Source: Orbilia blumenaviensis (taxonomy: Eukaryota > Ascomycota > Orbiliomycetes > Orbiliales > Orbiliaceae). From it: 64,000 nt of DNA. Position 1 is the stretch's first letter. Each line of letters opens with the position of its first letter. Below the pieces are notes generated by a model that searched no databases, was not told the origin of the DNA, and saw only the letters and a program-made list of their open reading frames with translations. The position numbers and the translations under genes were made by a program. This document shows positions 46,697 to 58,094 of this stretch, piece by piece. The DNA is taken from assembly GCA_036872755.1 (NCBI GenBank), contig JAVHNS010000008.1, forward strand, positions 1,302,001-1,366,000. The letters are read 5' to 3'.

Positions 46697-48979
46697 ATGA
46701 TATACACACTCGCTTTGTTCGCCGTGTTCCAAGTTCGCCTAGCATATGCTTGGTCTTACCACATTCTTCGCCAGAGCAGCCCTCCCAGATCCAATGCCGA
46801 CTTTCACGGGATCAAAGTTCTTGGGAGCCACCAGCCTTGCACTTTGTTTCCAAATGTTGACGGTGATGAGGATGCCGACCCCGTTACCGGTTTACAAATC
46901 TACCAATATGCACCACAGACTCCTGATAGACAATGGGCACGGCCTGTCAAATACCTTGGATTCTGGGGAGATAAGAAGTGTAGTGGGATGCCAAGCTATA
47001 TTGTTCATTGGTATGATTTAGCTGATACGGAACAGGTACTATTGCTTGATAAGGTGATGGAGGCGAGTCTAGGGTGGGGCGGCCAGGACCGCCCGATGAT
47101 AGGGGTTCAGAGTTGGGGGGAGATAATACACGGTGATATTCTATGGCCAGACCAGATCCCACACGGGGCGGTGGCAGTTCGTATCGAGAAATCGAACATA
47201 CAACAAGATTCATATCTGCTCCTGAGGAATATTCTTTCGATGGGCGAGATGGTTTCGAATAGTAGACAGTCACCACCGGATGCGAATGTTAACTGGGGTT
47301 ACTATGGGACTGGTACTAAGGATGCTCCGGATATCATACGGCTCGAGAGTGTAGAGGATGACGGGGACCAAGAGGAGATTGAGAGGCCACAAGTATCTTC
47401 AATGCAACGGCAGAATCAAGCCCTAGACACCACTGACAGCGACGACGATTTTCAGTTTATTGATAAAAATCAGTTTCAGCAAAGCACTCTGGGAAAAAGC
47501 GGGCCAGTAATTCCGCCATTGGAAAACGAAATACAAAGGAAAAAGCCAGAGGTAGTCCCGTACCAGAGGCGCCGTGGGAGAAAGTCAGCTGCGACAAAAG
47601 CGGCGGAGATGGAAATAGCACTAAAGCAGCAACAAGACGCCTATCGTAATCTGGAGCGCCAGACACGGAGACAGACGCAGGGACAGGGGCAGCAACGGAA
47701 CAACCCTATTCAACAGAGAGCGGGCAACCAAGCCGGCTCCTACCCGCCTCCGAGTATTGGAGGCTTTAGCCCGCAAAAGCTATTGGAGCTCCGACAGCTC
47801 TGGCTAGACCAAGGATTTTCAGAAGCGTCTTTAGTCGATCAGTTGCGTGCGCTACCGGACGATATCTTCCTTGGGCTCTTATTAGATGGACAAATAACTA
47901 TCAATCAAATCGCGAGGTACCTGCTAGACCGCTCTAGAGAAGCAGAGGAGAAAGCCGAACAAATGAAAAGGATACAACTAGAATCCGCCTCTGAACAAGA
48001 GTTGTTACAAAACTTGGCATATGCGCGGGCCCAGGCGGATCTAGTGACAGAGCAAATAGATATGATGAACCGTGCGGTACAAAATCAAGGTATCGCATAT
48101 GCAACAGAAAATTGGTTCAAGAACTACTTTGGGAATCAATATCCTAGCATGGGAATGGGCATGGGCATGAATATGAATGTGAATCCGAATATGAATATAG
48201 GCCTAAATCCAATGTTCGGCCAGCAGCAACCGGTACCATACAGCTGGAACTACCAACAAATGTTCGGAAACCCTACAGCACAACAGCAAATGTACGGAAA
48301 CCCGATAGCACAACAGCAAGTGTACGGCAATCCAGGGCCGACATATAGCTATCAAAACCTGAACCAGATGTACGGAAACCTGCAGCAGATGTATGGAAAT
48401 CTCGGTAGCCAGAATTGGGGAGACCAACAGGGAAACTATAAACCCTATCAAGTTCCACAAATGTCACAAACCCAACCAAATAATGGAATTGACCAGAACA
48501 GCCCTGGTGGAAACATTCCCCCTTTCGTCAGGCAGTCATCCGGCCCTGAGGGACAAAACAATCAGGCTAATCATATGCCTTTAGAGGGTGAAGGCGGCTA
48601 CCTTGAGGCACCCCCAGGTACACCAAGCAGCCCGACATCTGGAGACTACAATCGTCAAACAAACGACTACCTCGAATATCTTAGGATGCCAGACTTGATG
48701 GCGCAGCACCCGGGGTTCGAGCAGGCGGGACGTTTGGGCGGTCTAAGGGGCATAAACGAGGATCAACTAGCTGACTTAACGGCAATGCTCAGAACTGGAG
48801 AACGCGTGTATCAGCCAAGTAATAACGCTGGTACATATGGCCCTCCTGGGGGGTCGACATTGGCACAAATGATAGCGGGTATGAATGGTGGGGCCCTCCA
48901 ACAGCAAAATAGAGGAGGAGGGGGCATGCAGGAAGAGGAAGTTGACGACAATGTTAAAGTAGAAGAGGATGGAATTTGA
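46697..48979 (+). CDS. Large secreted protein F with MYGN repeats
   Basis: Intronless, 760 residues; unrecognised family. Signal-like N-terminus (about 1-18) ending Ala-Tyr-Ala-Trp. The next 190 residues follow the order seen in array proteins A-E: first cysteine (HQPCTLF), strand (LQIYQYAP), RPVKYLGFWG, second cysteine (KKCSGMPSYIVHWYD), then a Leu/Val segment. This suggests a distant relative. Then come an acidic linker (DTTDSDDDFQFID), a helical Lys/Gln/Arg segment (about 305-335), a second helical region at about 355-470 rich in Leu, Glu, Gln and Ala (likely coiled coil), and a Met/Asn/Gly/Gln tract with repeated (Q)QMYGN(P/L) units at about 515-585. The end is Pro/Gly-rich and acidic. 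It resembles a self-assembling or adhesive surface protein, but that is inference. Confidence 0.75.
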   Translation: MIYTLALFAVFQVRLAYAWSYHILRQSSPPRSNADFHGIKVLGSHQPCTLFPNVDGDEDADPVTGLQIYQYAPQTPDRQWARPVKYLGFWGDKKCSGMPSYIVHWYDLADTEQVLLLDKVMEASLGWGGQDRPMIGVQSWGEIIHGDILWPDQIPHGAVAVRIEKSNIQQDSYLLLRNILSMGEMVSNSRQSPPDANVNWGYYGTGTKDAPDIIRLESVEDDGDQEEIERPQVSSMQRQNQALDTTDSDDDFQFIDKNQFQQSTLGKSGPVIPPLENEIQRKKPEVVPYQRRRGRKSAATKAAEMEIALKQQQDAYRNLERQTRRQTQGQGQQRNNPIQQRAGNQAGSYPPPSIGGFSPQKLLELRQLWLDQGFSEASLVDQLRALPDDIFLGLLLDGQITINQIARYLLDRSREAEEKAEQMKRIQLESASEQELLQNLAYARAQADLVTEQIDMMNRAVQNQGIAYATENWFKNYFGNQYPSMGMGMGMNMNVNPNMNIGLNPMFGQQQPVPYSWNYQQMFGNPTAQQQMYGNPIAQQQVYGNPGPTYSYQNLNQMYGNLQQMYGNLGSQNWGDQQGNYKPYQVPQMSQTQPNNGIDQNSPGGNIPPFVRQSSGPEGQNNQANHMPLEGEGGYLEAPPGTPSSPTSGDYNRQTNDYLEYLRMPDLMAQHPGFEQAGRLGGLRGINEDQLADLTAMLRTGERVYQPSNNAGTYGPPGGSTLAQMIAGMNGGALQQQNRGGGGMQEEEVDDNVKVEEDGI
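48258..48425 (+). repeat. Coding repeat of QQ-x-Y/F-G-N units
   Basis: Inside gene F. Units read QQMFGNP, QQMYGNP, QQVYGNP, NQMYGNL and QQMYGNL; the first three are about 27 nt apart at DNA level and nearly identical. Seen directly. Confidence 0.85.
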
Positions 48980-49627
48980 TCCAGAGCAGTACCCTAGCCA
49001 GTCCATAAATGGGGTTTTATGTGTACTTCCTACATTAGTCGTGCGCACACCTGCCAAATATAAAATGCTACTGTATATATATACACGCCTATGTATGGTA
49101 TGGTGGTAGTCCTCGGTGCGTCGATATGTTTTAGCCACAAGAATTGGGAATTTACCAGATGATTGAATAGCGGTTTACATAATATTGAAAAGAAAACTGT
49201 ACTACATGAAAGTAATTCTCAATCTGGTACTTAATAGGTCTAGAAATGTCAGTAAAATCGAGCCAAAAGATAAATATTATTCCGTAATAATACGCCTAGG
49301 CATTTCGAGATGAAATGTAGCTCGAACGAGGCCCTGCACTAACTAGCAGTACAGTTAAAACTTATCATGTATTATGATTGTGCAACTCGCGTACCCGAAA
49401 AAGTATTTGTATAAGCCAAAGCGATATGCCTGAAGAATCGACAAGAAAAATAGACGAAACAAAAAAAAACAGACATCCCCTTAACTCCATAAAATTACAA
49501 AAAGTAAATCCAAAATGACCCGCCGGTAAAAACAACATCATAATCAAAGGTATTCCATGGATCCAATATCATAAAAATCATGAATGTTACGCCTGGCGAA
49601 CCCAGGATCAGACTCGAGGGCGTCAAC
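48980..49627. other. Convergent 3' flanks of gene F and small GPI-type gene
   Basis: About 650 nt between two convergently transcribed genes, AT-rich; no gene recognised. Confidence 0.55.
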
Positions 49628-50093
49628 CTAAAGCATTATCGCTGCGACTGCGATCGCACCAGCGCCAGTTATGAGGGCCATATTGATATGGATGGATGCC
49701 CTATTAATCGAATCGATTAGCAAACCCTACCTAGGAGAACCTGGTTGTGGGTATAATCTTTAACATACGCAGCATTGCCATCGTCGCCCTGATCCTCCTC
49801 ATCACCGCCGCCACCGCCCTTTACTTTGTTCGATTTCGGTGTTCGGACCTAATATTATTCAGAAAGCAAAGAAATAGTTAGTTAGCTTTGTGCAACCATA
49901 CATGCGATACGTTTGATTTAAGCTTAAATCTAGGTTAGAATGTTTTACCCACCTCGAGATTTCGTTTTTGGATTGCTTCGCTAGCGGCCTTTGCGACAAT
50001 GATGTCACGAGCGGCGACCGTATCATCTGGGCTAATTGCGTTGGAAAAAGAGGCGAGTAGGAGGGTAACGAGGGATATTCTTGATAATTGCAT
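49628..50093 (-). CDS. Small secreted protein with GPI-anchor-like tail
   Basis: Three short exons, 50093-49953, 49848-49769 and 49700-49628, give 97 residues with phases 0 and 2 consistent and good donor and acceptor sites (GTGGGT/TTAG and GTATGT/ATAG). The N-terminus is a classic signal (MQLSRISLVTLLLASFSNA). The middle is charged (AARDIIVAKAASEAIQKRN, then a Gly run and DEEDQGDDG). The last 17 residues are hydrophobic and end the protein (MALITGAGAIAVAAIML), as in GPI-attachment signals or single tail anchors. No family recognised. It is too fragmented to show as an open frame. Neighbour of the secreted gene F and the thaumatin-like gene. Confidence 0.6.
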
Positions 50094-50230
50094 GGTTATG
50101 GTATTGATAAAATATAATTACTATTCGAAGAGAAGGTAATTATTATGATTTTCTAAGTGGATATCGCTTGTGACAGATAAGATATTTAAAGGAAACCCAC
50201 GGGTCCTTATATATGTGACGAAATATTTAA

Positions 50231-50548
50231 CTAGCGGGGCAAGCAGTAACATGGAATCACCGACCATTCCTTTTTATATTTCAAAGTAGATAGCCCGGGT
50301 GGTGTCCTAGAATTATTTTCCCTGACTTCTTCTCCTTCCTTGTTTTCTTTTTTCTTTTTCGCCCTTGAACGTCCGCCTGCCATGGAGGCCAAAATCAAAT
50401 AAGGCTGAAATGGATATGATGCATGAGCTACGACACAATAAAGTTCTTCGAATATCGCTGGCAAAAGCTTGACTAAGTGTTTTTCTGGGCTTTTCGGCTC
50501 TTGCGGGTTGGCAGCAGGGGCTGAGGAGCCGGGACTGCGGCTGGCCAT
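50231..50548 (-). CDS. Doubtful small ORF, 105 residues
   Basis: A single frame starting MASRSPGSSAPAANPQEPKS, with a short hydrophobic helix-like part and a Lys-rich run (RAKKKKENKEGEE). Its composition is protein-like at the start but there is no domain, and the second half looks like chance translation. The inverted repeat lies 28 nt upstream of its ATG. Listed only because it starts cleanly. Confidence 0.2.
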   Translation of the reverse strand: MASRSPGSSAPAANPQEPKSPEKHLVKLLPAIFEELYCVVAHASYPFQPYLILASMAGGRSRAKKKKENKEGEEVRENNSRTPPGLSTLKYKKEWSVIPCYCLPR

Positions 50549-50575
50549 GTTGAGTACAGGTTACCAACCGAATCG

Positions 50576-50623
50576 ATTTTAACGTTATCTCTGTCCAGAT
50601 TTTCGCAGAGATAACGTTTAAAT
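50576..50623. repeat. Inverted repeat, 18-nt arms, 12-nt loop
   Basis: Arms 50576-50593 and 50606-50623 pair at 17 of 18 positions; the inner 13 nt (AACGTTATCTCTG against CAGAGATAACGTT) are perfect. Could be a hairpin or a dyad protein-binding site. Confidence 0.8.
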
Positions 50624-52309
50624 TTTGAAGGGCTGGTGACACCGCTTCAAGAAACGGGTCAGACTGCGATAGTAAGACTCAAAGGCGTGATAATTGGTCT
50701 GGAAACCTCAATGGATACGCCGACGGAGCCCGCGCATATTGCATGGGTTACAGTTCTAGATATTCTTTAGTCCTAGTTTTTTTTCTTAAAAAAATTGTGT
50801 TTCTTGCCTTGACCTTAGTTAATTATGATTAGGTATACGAAATGGGCAAATAGAACGCCGGAACTCGAGGTTAAGAGCATTGCATAATATTGTCACACAG
50901 TAATGTCGCAGAAGGATGACATGATATCAGGGGTTCGTCAAATCTTCTGCCACGCCATGTTGTGGGCAAACACTAATCAAACAGGCGACTTACAACCCGA
51001 CCTGGAGCTCTGGTGACGGCTGGCCAACTTTGTTCATGGATTGTCATGGCGTTCATGTGCGCATGCTGGGTGGGTGACGGTCCTCGATGTCTTGGCGATG
51101 GGCTGTGCAGCTGGTGTTACGAGAGCCAAGAGGTTGTACAGGTCTATCTGCATATGCTAGGTATGGAACATCTTATGGAATCTAAACCGCTTCTTTGCAT
51201 TGTCGAACTGCTTGATCGATGTGAAAGGACTTTGCGCCTGCAAGGTGCACCGACAGGCTGCCACACATATCCTTCCGCGCTGCGGACCGGCCGGGGGAAC
51301 TTTAGTCTCCAGTGTTCCTATATACATATGTTAGCCATAGCTCTCTGGCCTGGCAAGGGGCTAAATTCCTGACATGAAATTTTCGTACGTGATATCAATA
51401 ATTTCAACACTAATTGTATCAAGTAACACATGCAGCTGACTTATCTGTCCACTTTGATTAATACAAAAGTTAGGCTTTTCGGTCCGGTTGGTTGGTCGAT
51501 GGATTGATGAAACTGCAAGCTGCGGTCGGGTTCCTGATCGACCGGGCATGCTGTCAGGTTGGCCATATTTTAAGCTAGGCTTTAGAGATTTCAATACGCC
51601 TAGCCTCATAACTGTTCAATCAAGTAATTAAAAATAGTTTACTACAAGTTAGTAGGAGCCCTGGAGGATGTTGAACGGCTGAGCAGAAAATAGAAATATT
51701 GCAAGTTTGAAAATATGTTGGTATAATAGTTTTTCACGCGCGCAATTCTCCGGACACTAGCCGATCACTACTGTAGACCAATGTGCTATGCTCACAAAGG
51801 ACATAAGTAATTATTTCAATATACGACCAGTAGGGAGCATGGGGCTTAGTAATTGACACATGGCTCCAGGATCGCTTTCATATGTTAACATATTTCGCGG
51901 GCCCGGGCCGTTGTGGTTGGCTATCCAGCCTCTGGCGAACTCGTGCGTGACTAGCCTCCCAAATTCTATTGTGTATGCTTAAGTATTTGGGACCGAGACT
52001 AAGTATTTGCTATCGCTACTGCGATGTAAAGAGCTAATGGAGAAAAATAAATTTGCATATATGATATGGTATCACCGAAGCCTGGAACAAAATCTCAAAA
52101 TAGCATCAAAGGAGCGCCAGAATCTCAGACTATATGCCGCCTTCGCCTTCCTCAAGGCTGTATACTATCGCCAGCGATAGAAAATGGCATAAATAGCATG
52201 CTGCATTGCGTGTTTCCAACGGAGGACACCAAAATCCATAGGATAAGGCAAATGGGAGCTAAGAATAACAAGAATAGCGCAACGTACTAAATCGATTTAA
52301 GCCAAAAGT

Positions 52310-53581
52310 TCACCACCCACTTAGTAGAAGCCCAAGGATAACAATCACAGACACCCAGAGCCCTCTTCCTAGGAATTCCAGCCCGGAGGTGCTTCCACTA
52401 CCTAATAATGTCTTTAGAATGTTTGTACTGACGCCGCCAGGACAAAACATAACCTCAAATCCTTCTCCTTTCACACTGGGTACGGCAAAGGTGCTCAAAA
52501 AGTCATCATATGCATAACTATATGCATCGCCGCAAACCTGTTTTGCCCGCCTACTATACAAATTCGGCCCGCAGGTTTCAGCTTTATCATGTTTTCCTGT
52601 GCAACAGTCCCATTCGCTCTGGGAATATGCACATGCTGACAGACATGGTGTCCACCCGCCACCAATGGTTGGGTCGTTATCGTCTGGATAGGGAAAGACC
52701 GACTGCTTGCCCTTCTGGGAATTGAAAAGTAGGTTCTGACGTGGACACCAACGGTGGATGTTATTGAAGCTGAATGATTCGTTTATGGAGTTTTGATAGA
52801 GGTCTGTGCCCGACAAAGGTGACGAAAGGGTAGTCGAGGCGACACAGATGGGTGTATTGTTAACGCGAGGTTTCTCGGGGCTATCATGGAAGGGTGTGAT
52901 CTTCATATCAAGGTCATATCCATCAACTAGTGAGATATCGTAGAACGTCTGTTCCATCCATCCTGTCATCGTAAACTCTGCAAGGGTGGTCGGGGCCAGC
53001 CCGGAAAGTTGACACTCTACCGCTGAACCACAGTCACCAGTTAAGCAGTTACCGGCGAGCTTTTGCCCATCTGGTATGGTAAAATTGTCGACCACATCGC
53101 GGATCTTGGCGGAAGTGGTGGCATTTACGAGGTAGAAACTGCAGTTTGTGCGGGCCCACAAACGGCCGGACCAGTCCCAGCCAACCCAGATATTACGGCT
53201 TTGCTTACTTGGAAGGTAGAAGCCTGTAGTGTATGGTCCAGTACCATTGGTCGTCAAAACGGCCTGTAAGATAATATTGCAAGGATGTATTAGTCAACTG
53301 GGCCAGGGTGGGAAAACATGAACGAGTGCTTACGGGATAGACTGGGAAGCTGCAATTGTTGACAATTGATATCGTTCGGTTATCTGAGATAGGACTTTAC
53401 AATAGATTATGCAATTAGTAGAGTTTTTACATATTTATACTATGCTAGATGTGGATTTTTCTTACGGTATTTCCAATTCGGGTGTGGTAGCCGTTTGCGA
53501 CGCGGCGTATTGAATGAAACTACAGACGTTGAGGACGGCTAACCGCAAAAGTGTTGCCAGTGTTGTAGATTTGAGGTCCAT
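52310..53581 (-). CDS. Thaumatin-like secreted protein, probable GPI anchor
   Basis: Thaumatin/PR-5 fold protein; fungal members are secreted or wall-bound, some with beta-glucan binding or hydrolysis. Exons 53581-53466, 53394-53334 and 53263-52310 give 376 residues; introns are 71 and 70 nt. Signal-like N-terminus (about 1-28), then the thaumatin start SIVNNCSFPVYP, an Arg-Thr-Asn-Cys block, GNCLTGDCGSAVECQLSG, and the signature CGDAYSYAYDD before FEVMFCPGG. About fourteen cysteines are visible in the mature chain. After the fold the protein ends in a Gly/Ser stretch and a hydrophobic tail (VSVIVILGLLLSGW), typical of GPI anchoring. Divergent from Sec63. Confidence 0.92.
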
Positions 53582-55233
53582 ATACATATTTGCTGCTATA
53601 ACAGCCAAGCTTCTGGAAGGAAAAGGTATAGCGGGCTTCCTGTAGCTTCAATTCTTTTTTTTTAGTACCGTTTTGATTGGGGTTCGTTTAGGTCGATTGG
53701 GATGGGATTGTTTGAAGTATTTGATATCAGTTGCAACGTTGATGGAGACAATTTTAGAATAGATTCGGACCTTGAGGGTAATTGTAGTTGAGGTCTAGAC
53801 TAAGTGAACGTGAGTATTTGAGTGGGTTTCATGAACGATACCAGCGCTGGTGAAATCCCGAAATTTAAACTGGTGGCAGAGAATTAAAGAAGGTGAACTT
53901 TAAAAAGCCAGAAATAATTATATAAACGTCTGTATTGTAATCATGAGTAGAGTATCGGCTGGAAAGTACATGACAGTTGCCAAAACCAAACTTAATGTCA
54001 GGCTGTATGTATATGAGGCTGGAGAATGACATATTCCTATCCGTTGAGGCAGAGCACTAGCCATGGTTGAACCTGGATAGAGGCTTCGTCATTCTCCATG
54101 AAATTCCTGGAAATGGTACCGGCTTTTGCCTCATTTTTGCACAGTCTACTACTAGCTCCTTGCTGAGACTCGACTTGGATGGGTTGTGGGACTTGTTCCT
54201 GGATCAGATCGCTTATGACGTCCCCTTGCATCTGATGGATTTTGCAGCGAGTGGATGGGACGAAACATAGTGGAGAGAGTAAGAACGTCAGCTACGGACA
54301 AGGCTAGTATTGGAAGACCACGATAGATAGGGTTGTGAGAACCCTTGATCTACCACTTAATTAGTGCTACTTAAGTACTTGAGTAAATAGTATGTTTTTG
54401 AAATGGGGGGTATAAAGGAAATGGCTGATCTGATCTGATAGGAATGACTGTGCCACAAAGTGTGGCTATTCTCTGTAACTCAGCAATCAAGCGCCACGCC
54501 TTAGGAGGTAGACCACAAGCACTTTGAAACGGATTCTATAACATTGAAAGAAGTCAAGAAGGCAATGGTAAAAGTAAGATTGGTGATCACATATTGGTCT
54601 CGTAGATCACGTATATGATTTGTAATGCTGTTAAACTTCATAATCTGGTTGTGAGGTTATAAAAGTTAAGCATCACATACGCATCGGAGACATATCAGGG
54701 TGTCAACTCCAGGCTGTAATGTCGACGCAACACATCTGGACCGCATCCGCAACACAGTCATCTGAATTAGGAATGTTTGCCAGCGCCCTTGAGAAAGGAC
54801 AAAGTGACCTCTTCAGCGGGAGCAGGGGAGGCACGACTGACAAGGGCCTGCAGGCTACTTTATCAAAAACTAAAACGGTGTTCTCAAAGAAATCGTTCCA
54901 TCTTCTTCTCCCGCCACATTTCATCTCGAAGGTTGAGTCTCTGCAATTGCCTTTGTAAGTCGCTGTCTCCGTTGTTTGGATTCAATACCCTGCCCTTTCT
55001 GCCCATTCGTTGTCGCTTTTGAAGTTTTGTTCTTCCTTTCTTATCAGTCCACCTTTCTACGACGACTCCTAACAGATCTACTTGGGTATCGCAAATAGCT
55101 CTTGAGACCAACAACATCGCCAACCCCACCATACATCACATCTTTTTCTACCCACACGACCAGCCATCACCACCTATAGATAAATCGGAGAGTTGGCTGG
55201 ACAGGCCACCGCTCCTCCAGAAGCGCCGTCAAG
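53582..55233. other. Divergent intergenic region, thaumatin-like gene / SEC63
   Basis: About 1.65 kb between divergent genes. Frames at 54067-54270 and 54719-54958 are matched by antisense frames and carry no domain. No other feature recognised. Confidence 0.55.
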
Positions 55234-57638
55234 ATGTCGACAGACTATAACTATGACGAGCAGGTTAGTACCCGCTCCAAGCTTCTGAGGCCTTGATCCC
55301 GCTGGTCATGCTAACCTCCCCGTGCAGGGACAATTCTTCCCTTACTTCGTCGCCACGATGTTATTCCTAACCTTGGCGCCGGTCACATACTCTACCTTTG
55401 CCCCCAGCAAGCGTATGTTGCTATTCCTATCGTCCCGTGGGCTGAATACTTTATTGACTTGATTCTCTAGAGACTGGCTTGCAAAAGAACCCTCGCATCG
55501 AATCCTCCTTCAAACCGGCCGATTACGATCACATTGAACAGCATAAAAGCAAGAAGAGAAAAGAGTCCAGAAGGATAAAGCGGATGATATTCCTGTCTCT
55601 AGGATGGTCGTTATTCTCCTACATGATCTATCTCATAATCACAACTTCGGCGCTCACCCCGAAAATATGGGATCCGTATACAATCCTAGGCATTTCTATG
55701 GTATGATTTATCCCTTATACCCTCCTATAGTCTATCCCTAATAATTTGTTCGTCTAGTCTGCCTCCGAAAAAGCCATCAAGTCGCATTACCGTAGATTAT
55801 CTATCAAACATCACCCGGACAAAGTCAAGCTTGAGGGCAATGACACCATGGAAGCTGCCAACGAGCGCTGGGTTGAGATCACCAAGGCATACAAAGCTCT
55901 CACCGACGAAGAAATTCGCAAGAACTTCCAAGAATACGGGCACCCCGACGGCAAACAGTCCTACAGCATTGGCATTGCCCTGCCACAGTGGACGATCGCC
56001 GATGGTTCGAAATACTGGGTTCTCGCATTCTATGGTGTCATGTTCGGAATTGTGCTACCATATTATGTTGGAAAGTGGTGGTATGGCACCAAGAAGTATA
56101 CCAAAGACGGTGTCTTGATGGAAACTGCTGGGCGATTGTTCAAGGCATTCGAGGAAGACTGCGACGAGAAAAAAGCTATCGAAGTTCTCAGTGCTGGCGG
56201 CTTGGAGAAGTTCCAGAAGCACGAAAAGAACTTTGAGGGTCAGGAGCACGTTATTGAATCCGCTATTAAGGACAAAGTCCCAATCAGCGTCATGAAGACT
56301 CTTGAAAAGATGGACGGATGGAAGCGAAAGACTTATGGTTTACTCTGGGCATATATGACAAGAACAAAGTTCCAAGACGCAAAGTTGGATGGTGGTATGT
56401 TCACTCTAACAGTATTTACGTGGTATTCTGTACTAACGGTTACTCAGAAAAACTCGATGTCGCCCAAGACGCTGTCTCGTGGAATAACTCCCTCCTTTCC
56501 ATTGCCCTTGCCTACTCTGTTACCAAGCCCATCCTCAGCTCTATGCGTATCAACCAAAACCTCGTACAGGCCATCCAACCTGGCGGTTCTCCCCTCCTGC
56601 AGCTCCCATATTTCACTGAAGAACTTTGTGAAAAAATCGAAGAATTCGGCGCCAAGGATCACTGGACAATCCAACGTTTCATGTCTCTTTCTGATGAGAA
56701 GCGACGACAACTTTGTATTGGAAAGGATGGCCTTACAGAAGAGCAATACAAAGAAGCCATGTCCGTCGCCCAGAAGATCCCAATCCTGCATGTCGAGAAA
56801 GCATTCTTCAAGGTCCAAGGAGAGAAAGCTGTCACCCCCAACGCTATCTGCCAGTTAGTTCTTAAGGTCCGCGTCGTCCCCGCTGGCGTAAAGCCCCCAC
56901 CAGTTGATCCAAAGGACCTTGAAGATGAAGATCCTGCAGAGGATGATGTCGACGCCCTGATCGGTAGAGCCACGTCAAAGCCTAAGGCCCAGACTGAAGC
57001 GTCTGAGAAGTCGCCCATCCCTACTAACGAAGTTGAAAAGTCTCCTCTTGTAACTGATATTGAAACTCCCCTGCCGACTCTTACACACGCTCCTTACTTC
57101 CCCGCTGCTACTCTTCCAAAGTGGCATGTCTTCCTTGCAGACCGCCGAGCTGGACGTATGATAATTGCCCCAATGACGATACTGCAATTCCCAGAGAAAA
57201 CGGATAACTTCCAAGTCCAGACGTTTAAACTGCAATTCGGAGCTCCACCAAACGGCGGCGAGGTTCATTTCCAGATGCACTTGGTCTGCGATTCGTATCT
57301 TGGAACGGACTACAAGGCCAGCATTGTATTGAAAGTCGATGAGCCGGGTATGTTTGGACCGAGGGACGATGATGAGATCAGTGAACCCGATGAAGGTATG
57401 CTCGAAACCCCTTTTGTTTGTTGCTCGAACAATTCATTTTGCTAACTTATATCCAGATTCGATCGCTGGTGTCATGGCATCTGCTCGCGGCGAAAAGGTT
57501 AAACCATCACCGTACCATAGCCACGGCCACGGTCACCATCACGACGACGACTCGGACGAAGACGATGAGAGCGATACTGATGGCGAGGAAGACGAGGGAA
57601 GTGCGACTGATACTGACACCGATACCGATGAGGAATAA
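55234..57638 (+). CDS. SEC63: Sec63, J-domain subunit of the ER translocon
   Basis: ER membrane protein that recruits BiP/Kar2 to the Sec61-Sec62 channel for protein import. Six exons, 55234-55263, 55328-55412, 55471-55700, 55758-56394, 56448-57395 and 57457-57638, give 703 residues (2,112 nt), close to the usual 650-700. A membrane segment at about 14-33, another at about 85-105, then a lumenal J domain with HPD at residues 134-136, a third membrane segment (WVLAFYGVMFGIVLPYYVG), and the Brl domain through PKWHVFLADRR. The C-terminus is strongly acidic (SDEDDESDTDGEEDEG), the part that binds Sec62 in yeast, preceded by a His/Gly stretch. All five introns are short and in phase; the second joins Ser-Lys-Gln-Thr-Gly. 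Confidence 0.97.
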
Positions 57639-58094
57639 ATAAAACAATCCACGGAGCGGAAGCGGATTATTCTATTTGTTTGAAATTTTTGTACACCAAG
57701 AAAAAGCACGGGGTATTGCCATCGGGTAGCCCTCACTTTCAGCATAATTGTTCATACTATACTTTTCTTCCTTTCTATGCTTGCATCTCTCCTTTTATCC
57801 CCGTCATTGCACTAGCTTGTTTTCCGCTTTGCGACACTGGTCTGTTTCTACACTATTTTCCGTTTTCTTATTATTACCCTTCGTGTAAAATACTTTATAC
57901 GATCATTTATTCTTAGTGGGTCGGGGTTAGAGAATCAGGGTTGAATTATCATACTTTGTTTGAAATCTATGTTTTGAAATAACTTGTGCGTACTTAAATG
58001 CTCGTAGTCATATCGTAGTTCGCACATACGATAACTAGCCATCCAATATTCGGCTAAATCATTATACTTTGAAGTGTCGACATGGCGTCTCTAG
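57639..58094. other. Convergent 3' flanks of SEC63 and secreted protein G
   Basis: About 460 nt between convergent genes. T-rich; a plus-strand frame at 57680-57916 lacks a domain. Confidence 0.6.

Larger units (their letters stand above)
50094..52309. other. Intergenic with an inverted repeat
   Basis: About 2.2 kb with no firm gene. It holds an 18-nt-arm inverted repeat at 50576-50623 and a doubtful minus-strand frame at 50231-50548. Frames at 51013-51372, 51361-51609 and 52066-52290 show no domains. Confidence 0.5.

Noticed and set aside
54719..54958. 79-codon frame upstream of SEC63
   Set aside because: Antisense and alternative frames are equally open; more likely promoter or leader of SEC63.
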